Shown: positions 21,201-30,247, counted from the stretch's first letter. The stretch: DNA of 64,000 nt from Streptomyces sp. Edi4 (GCF_040253615.1 NZ_JBEJGY010000004.1:6076001-6140000); one strand, 5' to 3'. The notes: generated by a model from the letters alone, not told the origin. A program made the numbers and translations.

Positions 21201-23715
21201 TGCCCGGGGCGAGATCCAGGAGCTGAAGAACACCATCAACACGATGGTCGACCAGCTGTCCTCCTTCGGCCAGGAAGTCACGCGCGTGGCCCGCGAGGTG
21301 GGCACCGAGGGCCAGTTGGGCGGCCACGCCCGGGTGCGGGACGTGGACGGGACCTGGCGCGACCTGACGGAGTCGGTGAACGAGATGGCAGGGAACCTGA
21401 CCCGCCAGGTCCGCGCCATCGCGGCCGTCGCGACCGCGGTGACGCGCGGCGACCTCAACCTGAAGATCGACGTGGACGCGGCGGGTGAGATCCAGGCCCT
21501 CCAGGACAACATCAACACGATGATCGCCAACCTGCGCGACACCACCGTCGCCAACAAGGAACAGGACTGGCTCAAGGGCAACCTGGCCCGCATCTCCGGC
21601 CTCATGCAGGGCCGCCGCGACCTCGACGACGTCGCCTCGCTGATCATGACCGAGCTGACGCCGGTCGTCTCCGCCCAGCACGGCGCGTTCTTCCTCGCGA
21701 TGCCCACCGGCGGCGGCTCGGAGGTGAGCCCCGGTGGCGACGGCTCCTACGAGCTGCGGATGCGCGGCAGTTACGGCTACTCCGCCGGGTCCATGCCGAC
21801 GTCCTTCCGGCCCGGGGAGACCCTGATCGGCACGGCCGCCGAGGAGAAGCGGACGATCCTGGTGGAGAACGTGCCGCCGGGCTACCTCAGGATCTCCTCC
21901 GGCCTCGGCGAGGCGCCGCCCGCGCACGTGATCGTGCTGCCGGTGCTCTTCGAGGGCAAGGTGCTCGGCGTGATCGAGCTGGCGTCCTTCCAGCCGTTCA
22001 CGCACATCCAGAAGGACTTCCTCAACCAGATCGCGGAGATGATCGCGACAAGCGTCAACACCATCTCCGTCAACTCCAAGACCGAGGTGCTGCTCAAACA
22101 GTCGCAGGAGCTCACCGAGCAACTGCGCGAGAGGTCGGCGGAGTTGGAGAACCGCCAGAGCGCGCTCCAGGCCTCCAACGCCGAACTGGAGGAGAAGGCC
22201 GAGCTGCTGGCCCAGCAGAACCGCGACATCGAGGTGAAGAACACCGAGATCGAAGAGGCCCGGCAGGTCCTGGAGGAACGGGCCGAACAGCTCGCCGTCT
22301 CCATGCGCTACAAGTCGGAGTTCCTGGCGAACATGTCGCACGAGCTGCGTACGCCGCTCAACTCCCTTCTGATCCTCGCCAAGTTGCTCGCCGACAACGC
22401 CGAGGGCAACCTCTCGCCCAAGCAGGTCGAGTTCGCCGAGACGATCCACGGGGCGGGTTCCGACCTGCTCCAGCTGATCAACGACATCCTGGACCTGTCC
22501 AAGGTCGAGGCCGGCAAGATGGACGTCTCGCCCACCCGGATCGCGCTGGTGCAGCTGGTCGACTACGTGGAGGCGACGTTCCGCCCGCTCACCGCGGAGA
22601 AGGGCCTGGACTTCTCGGTGCGGGTCTCGCCCGAGCTGCCGGCGACGCTGCACACCGACGAGCAGCGCCTGCTTCAGGTGCTGCGCAACCTGCTGTCCAA
22701 CGCGGTCAAGTTCACCGACAGCGGGGCCGTGGAACTCGTCATCCGCCCGGCCGGCTCCGATGTGCCGCACGCCATCCGCGAGCAGCTGCTGGAGGCGGGT
22801 TCGCTGCGGGACGCGGACGCCGGGCTGATCGCGTTCTCGGTCACCGACACCGGCATCGGGATCGCGGCCGGCAAGATGCGGGTGATCTTCGAGGCGTTCA
22901 AGCAGGCGGACGGCACGACCAGCCGCAAGTACGGCGGTACGGGCCTTGGCCTGTCCATCAGCCGCGAGATCGCGCGGCTGCTCGGCGGCGAGATCCACGC
23001 GGCGAGCGAGCCGGGGCGCGGCTCCACCTTCACGCTCTACCTCCCGCTGCACCTGAGCGAGTTGCCCCCCCAGGGCTACCCGCAGCTCGCGCCGGGCGCC
23101 ACGGAGGGCGCGGCCGGCCTCGCCATCGACGCGGCCGTGCACCCCGACCTCGCGCGGCCGGGCGCCGGGACCGGCGCCCCCGAGGGACCGGGGCCCGGGA
23201 CGGCCGGGCTTTTCAGGCGCCGGCGCAAGGCGCTTGAGGCGGCCGGCCAGACGGCGCCCCCCGCGCAGCAGCAGGAGACGGGCGCCGGCGAGAGCTGGGC
23301 GCCCGAACCGGAACGGGCCCCCGCGCGCGGCTTCCACTTCGCGGGCGAGAAGGTGCTGATCGTCGACGACGACGTACGCAACGTCTTCGCGCTCACCAGC
23401 GTCCTTGAGCAGCACGGGCTTTCGGTGCTGTACGCGGAGAACGGCCGGGAGGGCATCGAGGTCCTGGAGCAGCACGAGGACACCGCGGTGGTTCTGATGG
23501 ACATCATGATGCCCGAGATGGACGGGTACGCCACGACCTCGGCGATCCGCAGGATGCCGCAGTTCGCCGGTCTGCCGATCGTCGCGCTCACCGCGAAGGC
23601 GATGAAGGGGGACCGCGAGAAGGCCATCGACTCCGGCGCCTCGGACTATGTGACCAAGCCGGTCGACCCCGATCATCTGCTCTCGGTGATGGAGCAGTGG
23701 ATGCGGGGCAAGTGA
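18217..23715 (+). CDS. osaA: Giant hybrid histidine kinase with tandem HAMP repeats, OsaA-like
   Basis: This 1,832-residue hybrid sensor kinase matches OsaA of the Streptomyces osmoadaptation system. After a short N-terminus come about twelve HAMP-type units (residues about 45-1115). Ten of them start at exact 92-residue intervals, each with a GDLSxKxxVxxxGE core. A GAF domain follows (about 1120-1290), a coiled coil, then the histidine kinase: H-box NMSHELRTPLN with H1375, N-box NLLSNAVKFT, DTGIGI and GGTGLGLSISREI. An Ala/Pro-rich linker leads to a receiver domain with D1762 (VVLMDIMMPEMDG). I see no membrane segment, so it is probably cytoplasmic. The GTG start has GGGAGGGA 5 bp upstream. 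osaB follows in the same direction after 246 bp. Confidence 0.95.
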   Translation: MESGAAARGVGTRAKDDQPRTQQARNSRQRGSGGTTEVDTAALQRLLTALAAMRDGNFRKRLTVSGDGVMAEICAVFNEVADRNLHLTGEIARVRRMVGREGKLTERLENGACEGSWAAAIDASNALVDDLARPVSEVGRVLSAVTEGDLEQRMDLRSHGSDGAERPLRGEFLKVGRTVNNLVDQLSAFTDEVTRVALEVGTEGKLGGQAQVRGMSGSWKDLTDSVNTMAYRLTAQVRDIALVTTAVAKGDLSRKVTVHVAGEMLQLKNTVNTMVDQLSSFSSEVTRVAREVGTEGELGGQAQVPGVAGVWKDLTDSVNVMATNLTAQVRGIAQVTTAVASGDLSQKVTVNARGEVAQLAETINQMTETLRTFADEVTRVANEVGAEGLLGGQAQVPGAAGTWKDLTDSVNTVFRNLTTQVRDIAQVTTAVASGDMSQKVTVDVAGEMLELKNTVNTMVDQLQSFGSEVTRVAREVGIEGRLGGQAEVPGAAGTWKDLTDSVNTAFRNLTGQVRDIAQVTTAVANGDLSQKVTVDVAGEMLELKNTVNTMVAQLSSFADQVTRMARDVGTEGRLGGQARVDGVSGTWKELTDSVNFMAGNLTSQVRQIAQVTTAVARGDLSQKIDVDARGEMLELKNTINTMVDQLSAFAEQVTRVAREVGTDGRLGGQAQVPGVAGVWRDLTDSVNGMAGNLTAQVRNIAQVATAVARGDLSQKIDVDARGEILELKNTLNTMVDQLSNFAEQVTRVAREVGTEGILGGQAEVQGVSGTWKDLTQSVNFMANNLTSQVRNIAEVTTAVAEGDLSKKITVDSKGEILELVTTVNTMVDQLSNFADEVTRVAREVGTEGILGGQARVRGVTGIWKDLSDNVNLMAANLTTQVRNISRVSAAVANGDLTKKVTVEARGEVAELADTVNTMVTTLSSFAEQVTKVAREVGTDGILGGQARVPGVSGTWKDLTESVNSMADNLTGQVRQIATVTTAIAQGDLTKKIDIDARGEIQELKNTINTMVDQLSSFGQEVTRVAREVGTEGQLGGHARVRDVDGTWRDLTESVNEMAGNLTRQVRAIAAVATAVTRGDLNLKIDVDAAGEIQALQDNINTMIANLRDTTVANKEQDWLKGNLARISGLMQGRRDLDDVASLIMTELTPVVSAQHGAFFLAMPTGGGSEVSPGGDGSYELRMRGSYGYSAGSMPTSFRPGETLIGTAAEEKRTILVENVPPGYLRISSGLGEAPPAHVIVLPVLFEGKVLGVIELASFQPFTHIQKDFLNQIAEMIATSVNTISVNSKTEVLLKQSQELTEQLRERSAELENRQSALQASNAELEEKAELLAQQNRDIEVKNTEIEEARQVLEERAEQLAVSMRYKSEFLANMSHELRTPLNSLLILAKLLADNAEGNLSPKQVEFAETIHGAGSDLLQLINDILDLSKVEAGKMDVSPTRIALVQLVDYVEATFRPLTAEKGLDFSVRVSPELPATLHTDEQRLLQVLRNLLSNAVKFTDSGAVELVIRPAGSDVPHAIREQLLEAGSLRDADAGLIAFSVTDTGIGIAAGKMRVIFEAFKQADGTTSRKYGGTGLGLSISREIARLLGGEIHAASEPGRGSTFTLYLPLHLSELPPQGYPQLAPGATEGAAGLAIDAAVHPDLARPGAGTGAPEGPGPGTAGLFRRRRKALEAAGQTAPPAQQQETGAGESWAPEPERAPARGFHFAGEKVLIVDDDVRNVFALTSVLEQHGLSVLYAENGREGIEVLEQHEDTAVVLMDIMMPEMDGYATTSAIRRMPQFAGLPIVALTAKAMKGDREKAIDSGASDYVTKPVDPDHLLSVMEQWMRGK
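18946..21540 (+). repeat. 276-bp tandem repeats encoding HAMP units in osaA
   Basis: Units begin at 18946 and every 276 bp after that up to 21430, giving nine full copies and one partial copy. The period is exactly 92 codons. Long blocks (for example CTGGAGCTGAAGAACACC) are identical between several copies, so this is a nucleotide-level repeat and not only a protein repeat. Two more diverged units lie upstream. Confidence 0.95.
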
Positions 23716-23961
23716 CCCGGGGGCCCGCGCGGGGCGGTCCCGCGCCGACGGACGGTGGCCGAAGCGTGTGAAGCGGCGTTGTACGGGGAACCTTCTGGTC
23801 TCCCCCCACGTTTCTGCTACGTGCACAGTGACATCGCGGTGACAGGGTGTGGCGACAGGCGGGGTGCGGCTACCATGACCGGCACAAGGACGGGCGACAC
23901 AAGGCAGTCGCCGTCCCCTGGGGCGGCGCCCGGTGCACTGCCGGGACGAGGAGGGCGGGCC

Positions 23962-24639
23962 ATGGTGCATAAGGCCAAGATCCTCCTGGTCGATGACCGG
24001 CCGGAGAATCTGCTGGCGCTGGAGGCCATCCTCTCCGCGCTCGATCAGACACTGGTGCGGGCATCGTCAGGGGAGGAAGCGCTCAAAGCGCTGCTTACGG
24101 ACGATTTCGCGGTCATCCTGCTGGACGTCCAGATGCCCGGAATGGATGGATTCGAGACCGCCGCGCACATCAAGCGGCGGGAACGGACGCGGGACATCCC
24201 GATCATCTTCCTCACGGCCATCAACCACGGCCCCCACCACACCTTCCGGGGTTACGCGGCGGGCGCGGTGGACTACATCTCCAAGCCGTTCGACCCCTGG
24301 GTCCTGCGCGCCAAGGTGTCGGTCTTCGTCGAGCTCTACATGAAGAACTGCCAGCTGCGCGAGCAGGCCTCCCTGCTGCGCCTGCAACTGGAGGGCGGCT
24401 CCCACGGCGGCGACGCGGCCAAGGAGTCGGCGGGCCTGCTGGCCGAACTCTCCGCGCGGCTCGCGGCAGTTGAGGAGCAGGCCGAGGCGCTGTCCAAGCA
24501 GCTCGACGACGAATCCGCCGACGCGGCGGCCGTCGCCACCGCCGCCCACCTGGAGCGCAAGCTCACCGGCCTGCGCCGGGCGTTGGACGCGCTGGAGCCC
24601 GGCACCGGCGGCGCGCCCACCCTGCCGACACAGAACTGA
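23962..24639 (+). CDS. osaB: Response regulator without DNA-binding domain, OsaB-like
   Basis: OsaB is the partner regulator of OsaA and is needed for osmoadaptation in S. coelicolor. The 225-residue protein has a receiver domain (KILLVDDRPENLLALEAILS; phospho-acceptor D55 in ILLDVQMPGMDGF; threonine in FLTAINHG; lysine in DYISKPFDP). The C-terminal part (about 125-215) is a predicted coiled coil and not a DNA-binding domain, so output must go through protein contacts. I use the ATG at 23962, with GAGGAGGG 7 bp upstream. Longer in-frame readings start in non-conserved sequence. Confidence 0.93.
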   Translation: MVHKAKILLVDDRPENLLALEAILSALDQTLVRASSGEEALKALLTDDFAVILLDVQMPGMDGFETAAHIKRRERTRDIPIIFLTAINHGPHHTFRGYAAGAVDYISKPFDPWVLRAKVSVFVELYMKNCQLREQASLLRLQLEGGSHGGDAAKESAGLLAELSARLAAVEEQAEALSKQLDDESADAAAVATAAHLERKLTGLRRALDALEPGTGGAPTLPTQN

Positions 24640-24749
24640 CCGGCCCCGCGCTGACGCCACGTCGCTCTGACGCGGCGTCAGCGGGCTTGCTCCGTACGAC
24701 ACGAACGGGTGAAGGCCTGGGCACAGGTGTCCACCGGCGCCGACCCAGG

Positions 24750-24762
24750 TAACCTCAGCACC
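24750..24762 (+). promoter_or_regulatory. -10 element predicting a leaderless ftsK mRNA
   Basis: TAACCT at 24750-24755 lies 7 bp before the ftsK ATG, with GTGTCC 17 bp upstream as a weak -35. No Shine-Dalgarno sequence is present. Confidence 0.45.
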
Positions 24763-27537
24763 ATGGCCTCACGTACGTCCGGCAAGGGTTCCCAGGGCAC
24801 GGCGGGCACCGCGAAGCGCACCGGCCGTACCCCGGCGAAGAAAGCCGCGCCCGCGAAGAAACCCGCAGCCGGCAAGGCGCCCGCGAAGAAGACCGCCGCC
24901 AAGAGGCCGCCCGCGAAGAGGGCGGCGGCCCCCAGGCCCGCCCCCAAGGCCGCCCCGTCCCCCACCGGCGGCCTCTACCGGCTCGCGCGGGCCCTGTGGC
25001 TGGGCGCGGCCCACGGCGTGGGCGCGGTCTTCCGCGGCATAGGACGCGGCGCCAAGGGACTCGACCCCGCCCACCGCAAGGACGGCTCGGCCCTGCTGCT
25101 GCTCGGCATCGCGCTGATCGTCGCCGCCGGCACCTGGTCGAACCTGCGCGGACCCGTCGGCGACCTCGTCCAGATGCTGGTGACCGGCGCGTTCGGCCGG
25201 CTCGACGTGGTGGTGCCGCTGCTGCTCGGCGCCATCGGCGTCCGGCTCATCCTCTATCCCGAAAAGCCCGAGGCCAACGGGCGGATCGTCATCGGCCTGT
25301 CCGCGCTCGTCCTCGGCGTGCTCGGCCAGGTCCACATCGCGTGCGGATCGCCCGGCCGCAACGACGGCACCGACGCCCTTCAGGACGCGGGCGGCCTGAT
25401 CGGATGGGCCGCCTCCAAACCGCTCGAATTCACCCTCGGCGACGTCCTGGCCGTACCGATGCTCGTGCTGCTCACCGTCTTCGGGCTGCTCGTCGTCACC
25501 GCGACACCCGTCAACGCCATCCCCCAGCGCCTGCGGCTGCTCGCCGTCCGCCTCGGCGTCCTCGAACCGCTGCCCGGCGAACTCGCCGGGGAGGAGCTGT
25601 ACGAGGAGGAGTGGCGCGAGGCCGAGCCCACGCCCCGCGCCAGGCGCCGCTCCGGTGCTCCCGGCGCCGGGCCGGACGCGGGGCTCGCCGAGGAGGAGGC
25701 GCTGACGCGGCGCCGACGGCCCCGGCGCGGCTCCGTGCAGCCCGCGTTCGACAACGGCCTGGACCCGGTCGACGTGGCCGCCGCCGCGGCCGCCGCCCTC
25801 GATGGCGCCGTCATGAACGGGCTGCCGCCCTCGCCCGTGGTCGCCGACCTCACTCAGGGCGTCTCCACCGACCACGGCGCCGCTCCCGGCGCGGCCACCG
25901 AGCTGCCCACCGCACGCGCCGCCCAGGCCGAGGCCACGACTCGGCGCCCGGCCGCGCCCAAGGCCACCCCGGGCGCGCCCCCCGTCGTACCCGACCTGAC
26001 CAAGCCCGCGCGTGAGAGCACCGAGCCGCTGCCCCCGCGCGCCGAACAGCTCCAGCTCGCCGGGGACATCACCTACGCGCTGCCCTCCTTGGACCTTCTG
26101 GAGCGGGGCGGGCCCGGCAAGACGCGCAGCGCCGCCAACGACGCCGTCGTCGCCTCACTCCAGAACGTCTTCATGGAGTTCAAGGTCGACGCGAACGTCA
26201 CCGGCTTCACCCGGGGCCCGACGGTCACGCGGTACGAAATCGAACTCGGCCCGGCCGTCAAGGTCGAGCGGATCACCGCGCTCGCCAAGAACATCGCGTA
26301 CGCGGTCGCCAGCCCCGACGTCAGGATCATCTCGCCGATCCCGGGCAAGTCGGCGGTCGGCATCGAGATCCCCAACACCGACCGCGAGATGGTCAACCTC
26401 GGTGACGTACTGCGCCTGGCGGACGCGGCCGAGGACGACCATCCGATGCTGGTGGCGCTCGGCAAGGACGTCGAGGGCGGCTACGTCATGGCCAACCTCG
26501 CCAAGATGCCCCACGTCCTGGTCGCCGGAGCCACCGGTTCCGGAAAGTCCTCCTGCATCAACTGCCTCATCACCTCGGTGATGGTGCGGGCCACCCCCGA
26601 GGACGTCCGCATGGTGCTCGTCGACCCCAAGCGGGTGGAGCTGACGGCGTACGAGGGCATTCCGCACCTCATCACGCCGATCATCACCAACCCCAAGCGG
26701 GCCGCCGAAGCGCTCCAGTGGGTCGTGCGCGAGATGGACCTGCGCTACGACGACCTCGCGGCGTTCGGCTTCCGCCACATCGACGACTTCAACGAGGCCA
26801 TCCGGGCCGGCAAGGTGAAACTGCCCGAGGGCAGCGAGCGCGAGCTGACGCCCTACCCCTACCTTCTGGTGATCGTCGACGAGCTCGCCGACCTCATGAT
26901 GGTCGCGCCGCGCGACGTGGAGGACGCCATCGTCCGCATCACCCAGCTGGCGCGCGCCGCCGGCATCCATCTGGTGCTCGCCACCCAGCGGCCCTCCGTC
27001 GACGTCGTCACCGGCCTGATCAAGGCGAACGTGCCCTCGCGGCTCGCCTTCGCTACGTCCTCGCTCGCCGACAGCCGGGTCATCCTCGACCAGCCCGGCG
27101 CCGAGAAACTGATCGGCAAGGGCGACGGCCTCTTCCTGCCGATGGGCGCCAACAAACCGACCCGCCTCCAGGGTGCCTTCGTCACCGAGGACGAGATCCA
27201 CGCCATCGTCCAGCACTGCAAGGACCAGATGGCGCCCGTCTTCCGGGACGACGTCACGGTCGGCACCAAGCAGAAGAAGGAGATCGACGAGGAGATCGGC
27301 GACGATCTCGACCTGCTGTGCCAGGCCGCCGAGCTGGTGGTGTCCACCCAGTTCGGCTCGACGTCGATGCTCCAGCGCAAGCTGCGGGTCGGCTTCGCCA
27401 AGGCGGGCCGGCTCATGGACCTGATGGAGTCGCGGGGCATCGTGGGCCCCAGCGAAGGCTCCAAGGCGCGCGACGTCCTCATCAAGCCCGACGAACTCGA
27501 TGGAGTGCTCGCCGTGATCCGGGGGGAGGCTCCCTGA
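24763..27537 (+). CDS. ftsK: DNA translocase FtsK
   Basis: FtsK/SpoIIIE pumps DNA through closing septa; in Streptomyces it clears chromosomes during sporulation septation. The 924-residue protein has a Lys/Ala/Pro-rich N-terminus (many AKK and PAK repeats), a membrane domain of about four helices (residues 100-260), a variable linker, and the motor: Walker A GATGSGKSS (589-597), Walker B-type LLVIVDELADLMM, and ATQRPSVDVVTGLIKANVPS. The C-terminal gamma winged helix, which reads DNA polarity, is present (STQFGSTSMLQRKLRVGFAK). The ATG at 24763 gives the conserved start and sits 7 bp after a -10 element; upstream in-frame GTG codons give a non-conserved extension. Confidence 0.96.
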   Translation: MASRTSGKGSQGTAGTAKRTGRTPAKKAAPAKKPAAGKAPAKKTAAKRPPAKRAAAPRPAPKAAPSPTGGLYRLARALWLGAAHGVGAVFRGIGRGAKGLDPAHRKDGSALLLLGIALIVAAGTWSNLRGPVGDLVQMLVTGAFGRLDVVVPLLLGAIGVRLILYPEKPEANGRIVIGLSALVLGVLGQVHIACGSPGRNDGTDALQDAGGLIGWAASKPLEFTLGDVLAVPMLVLLTVFGLLVVTATPVNAIPQRLRLLAVRLGVLEPLPGELAGEELYEEEWREAEPTPRARRRSGAPGAGPDAGLAEEEALTRRRRPRRGSVQPAFDNGLDPVDVAAAAAAALDGAVMNGLPPSPVVADLTQGVSTDHGAAPGAATELPTARAAQAEATTRRPAAPKATPGAPPVVPDLTKPARESTEPLPPRAEQLQLAGDITYALPSLDLLERGGPGKTRSAANDAVVASLQNVFMEFKVDANVTGFTRGPTVTRYEIELGPAVKVERITALAKNIAYAVASPDVRIISPIPGKSAVGIEIPNTDREMVNLGDVLRLADAAEDDHPMLVALGKDVEGGYVMANLAKMPHVLVAGATGSGKSSCINCLITSVMVRATPEDVRMVLVDPKRVELTAYEGIPHLITPIITNPKRAAEALQWVVREMDLRYDDLAAFGFRHIDDFNEAIRAGKVKLPEGSERELTPYPYLLVIVDELADLMMVAPRDVEDAIVRITQLARAAGIHLVLATQRPSVDVVTGLIKANVPSRLAFATSSLADSRVILDQPGAEKLIGKGDGLFLPMGANKPTRLQGAFVTEDEIHAIVQHCKDQMAPVFRDDVTVGTKQKKEIDEEIGDDLDLLCQAAELVVSTQFGSTSMLQRKLRVGFAKAGRLMDLMESRGIVGPSEGSKARDVLIKPDELDGVLAVIRGEAP

Positions 27538-27853
27538 GTGTGTGCGACGAAGACCGACGGCCCGCGCTTTGGCGGCGGACGGCACGCCCAAGGCGCGCCG
27601 GCGCCCGCCTGATCCGGCCGGCTGACCGCCGACCGGCCCAAACAGCACTCGTACGGGATGAGCGAGCAACCGTTTCCCCTGGCGTCACGTCAAGTTGAGC
27701 AAGACAGCAGAGCAGGTGCGGTCGGCGGTCCCTCGGACAGGGGCGCCGGCCATACCGATGGCGTACAAAGTCCACGCTCCCGGTTGCCCCACTCTTTCGT
27801 ACCCCCCCTAGACTGAACATCCAGCAGGTGGCTCACGCTCGAAAGGCGCCCCC
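27538..27853 (+). promoter_or_regulatory. Intergenic region with probable rodZ-like promoter
   Basis: This 316-bp gap after ftsK has no gene. A likely promoter for the next gene is TTGCCC (27784-27789), 19 bp, TAGACT (27809-27814), giving a leader of about 35 nt. I see no clear ftsK terminator. Confidence 0.45.
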
Positions 27854-28711
27854 GTGTCCATCGGCAACTCTCCCGAAGACGACCGGCCTTCGATCGAAGA
27901 CGACGGGCCGGCGACCGCACCTGACGGGCCGTCGATCGGTCGTGTCCTTCAGCAGGCCCGGATCGCCGCGGGGCTGACGGTCGACGAAGTCAGTTCCGCC
28001 ACGCGGGTGCGCATCCCCATCGTGCACGCGATCGAAGGGGACGACTTCTCGCGGTGCGGCGGCGATGTGTACGCGCGCGGACACATCCGCACCTTCGCCC
28101 AGGCCGTCGGCATCGACCCCGCCCCGCTGGTCGCCCAGTACGACGACGAGCACGGCGGCCGCCCCGCGCCGACGCCCCCCGCCCCGCTGTTCGACGCGGA
28201 ACGCATCCGCCCCGAGCCGCGCCGGCCCAACTGGACCGCCGCCATGGTCGCCGCGATCGTCGTGGTCGTGGGCTTCGTCGGCTTCACCATGTTCGGCGGC
28301 AGCGACAAGGGCAAGGGCCACTCCTCCGTCGCCGAGGGCCCCGCCCAGCACAAGCCCAACAGCCCCGCGGCCAGCCCCCAGGCCCCCAAGGCCCCCGCAC
28401 CCAAGCCGACCCCGGCCCCCTCCGACAGCGCGATCGCCGCGGTCCCCGCCGACAAGGTCACCGTCAAGGTCACCGCGGTCAACGACAAGAGCTGGATCTC
28501 GGCCAAGGACCACAACGGCAAGATGCTCTTCGACGGCCTGCTCGAAAAAGGCCAGGCCCAGACGTTCCAGGACGGCGAGAAGGTCGACCTGATCCTCGGC
28601 AACGCCGGGGCGATCGAGCTCTACGTCAACGGCAAGAAGATCGACAGCAAGTTCGACGACGGCCAGGTCGAGCGCCTGAGCTACACCAAGGGCGACCCCC
28701 AGGCCGGCTGA
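27854..28711 (+). CDS. RodZ-like HTH membrane protein
   Basis: The 285-residue product has the RodZ architecture: a cytoplasmic HTH_25 domain (IGRVLQQARIAAGLTVDEVS, then RVRIPIVHAIEGDDFSRCGG and YARGHIRTFAQAVG), one membrane helix (about residues 131-150), a Pro/Ala/Lys linker, and an extracytoplasmic DUF4115-type domain (VTVKVTAVNDKSWISAKDHN). RodZ proteins link MreB to the cell-wall elongation machinery; in Streptomyces, which grows from tips, the role is less clear. The GTG start has a weak GAAAGG upstream. It sits between ftsK and rimO as in other streptomycetes. Confidence 0.9.
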   Translation: MSIGNSPEDDRPSIEDDGPATAPDGPSIGRVLQQARIAAGLTVDEVSSATRVRIPIVHAIEGDDFSRCGGDVYARGHIRTFAQAVGIDPAPLVAQYDDEHGGRPAPTPPAPLFDAERIRPEPRRPNWTAAMVAAIVVVVGFVGFTMFGGSDKGKGHSSVAEGPAQHKPNSPAASPQAPKAPAPKPTPAPSDSAIAAVPADKVTVKVTAVNDKSWISAKDHNGKMLFDGLLEKGQAQTFQDGEKVDLILGNAGAIELYVNGKKIDSKFDDGQVERLSYTKGDPQAG

Positions 28712-28758
28712 CGCCGTGGCCCACGACCCTCGCGGCGGGGGCGTGGGCCAGGACAAAG

Positions 28759-28771
28759 TAGTCTTGAGTCC
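28759..28771 (+). promoter_or_regulatory. -10 element predicting a leaderless rimO mRNA
   Basis: TAGTCT at 28759-28764 lies 7 bp before the rimO ATG with no Shine-Dalgarno sequence between. The -35 is not obvious. Confidence 0.45.
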
Positions 28772-30247
28772 ATGCCCGAACGCCGCACCGTCGCCCTTGT
28801 CACTCTTGGCTGCGCCCGTAACGAGGTGGACTCGGAGGAGCTCGCAGGCCGCTTGGCAGCGGACGGCTGGGAGCTCGTCGAGGACGCATCGGACGCGGAC
28901 GTCGCCGTCGTCAACACCTGTGGATTCGTCGAAGCAGCCAAGAAGGACTCCGTCGACGCCCTCCTGGAAGCCAACGATCTGAAGGATCACGGCAGGACCC
29001 AGGCCGTCGTCGCGGTCGGCTGCATGGCCGAGCGGTACGGCAAGGACCTCGCCGAAGCGCTCCCCGAGGCCGACGGCGTACTCGGCTTCGACGACTACGC
29101 CGACATCTCCGACCGCCTCCAGACCATCCTCAACGGCGGCATCCACGCCTCGCACACCCCCCGCGACCGCCGCAAGCTGCTGCCCATCAGCCCGGCCGAG
29201 CGCCAGGCCGCCCCCGATGTGGCGCTGCCCGGACACGCCCAGGACACCCCGCCCGAGGACCTGCCCGAGGGCCTCGCGCCCGCCTCCGGGCCGCGCGCCC
29301 CGCTGCGGCGCAGGCTCGACACCAGCCCCGTCGCCTCCGTGAAGCTGGCCTCCGGCTGCGACCGCCGCTGCTCGTTCTGCGCGATCCCCTCCTTCCGCGG
29401 CTCGTTCATCTCACGCCGTCCCAGCGACGTGCTCGGCGAGACCCGCTGGCTGGCCGAACAGGGCGTCAAGGAGATCATGCTGGTCTCCGAGAACAACACC
29501 TCCTACGGCAAGGACCTGGGCGACATCCGTCTCCTGGAGACCCTGCTGCCCGAGCTCGCCCAGGTCGAGGGCATCGAGCGGGTGCGGGTCAGCTACCTCC
29601 AGCCCGCCGAGATGCGCCCCGGCCTCATCGACGTGCTCACCTCGACCGAGAAGGTCGTGCCGTACTTCGACCTCTCCTTCCAGCACTCCGCGCCCGGCGT
29701 GCTGCGCGCGATGCGGCGCTTCGGCGACACCGAGCGCTTCCTGGAACTGCTCGACACCATCCGCGCCAAGGCGCCCGCGGCCGGGGTCCGCTCCAACTTC
29801 ATCGTCGGCTTCCCCGGGGAGAGCGAGGAGGACTTCAAGGAGCTGGAACGCTTCCTCACCGCCGCCCGCCTGGACGCGATCGGTGTCTTCGGCTACTCCG
29901 ACGAGGAGGGCACCGAAGCGCTCGGCTACGACAACAAGCTCGACGAGGACACCATCGCCGAACGCCTCGCGCACCTGTCGCGCCTGGCCGAGGAGCTGAC
30001 CGCGCAGCGCGCCGAGGAGCGCGTCGGCGACACCGTGCGGGTCCTGGTGGAGAGCGTGGACGGCGACGAGGCGGAAGGTGCGGTCGGCCGCGCCGAGCAC
30101 CAGGCGCCCGAGACCGACGGCCAGGTGATCTTCACCGAGAGCGTGGGCCTTGCGCCGGGCCGTATCGTCGAGGCGAAGGTGGTCGCCACCGAAGGTGTCG
30201 ACCTCGTGGTCGAGTTGCTCGGCGGGGCCGAGGAGGCGGGCAGATGA
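28772..30247 (+). CDS. rimO: Ribosomal protein S12 methylthiotransferase RimO
   Basis: RimO is a radical-SAM enzyme that methylthiolates an aspartate of ribosomal protein S12. The 491-residue protein has the N-terminal MTTase domain (VTLGCARNEVDSEELAGRL; VVNTCGFVEAAKKDSVD; VAVGCMAERYG with the three auxiliary-cluster cysteines), the radical-SAM motif CDRRCSFC (C196, C200, C203) and a C-terminal TRAM-like domain. An insertion of about 45 residues rich in Pro, Ala and Glu lies between the MTTase and radical-SAM domains. The stop overlaps the pgsA start (ATGA). The LGCARNE start distinguishes it from MiaB, which is also in this window. Confidence 0.95.
   Translation: MPERRTVALVTLGCARNEVDSEELAGRLAADGWELVEDASDADVAVVNTCGFVEAAKKDSVDALLEANDLKDHGRTQAVVAVGCMAERYGKDLAEALPEADGVLGFDDYADISDRLQTILNGGIHASHTPRDRRKLLPISPAERQAAPDVALPGHAQDTPPEDLPEGLAPASGPRAPLRRRLDTSPVASVKLASGCDRRCSFCAIPSFRGSFISRRPSDVLGETRWLAEQGVKEIMLVSENNTSYGKDLGDIRLLETLLPELAQVEGIERVRVSYLQPAEMRPGLIDVLTSTEKVVPYFDLSFQHSAPGVLRAMRRFGDTERFLELLDTIRAKAPAAGVRSNFIVGFPGESEEDFKELERFLTAARLDAIGVFGYSDEEGTEALGYDNKLDEDTIAERLAHLSRLAEELTAQRAEERVGDTVRVLVESVDGDEAEGAVGRAEHQAPETDGQVIFTESVGLAPGRIVEAKVVATEGVDLVVELLGGAEEAGR

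Noticed and set aside
18688..23970. A 1,760-codon open frame on the minus strand across osaA
   Set aside because: It lies antisense to the repeat-rich osaA gene and arises from its composition and GC-rich third positions. It contains no recognisable domain, while osaA shows complete kinase and receiver motifs.
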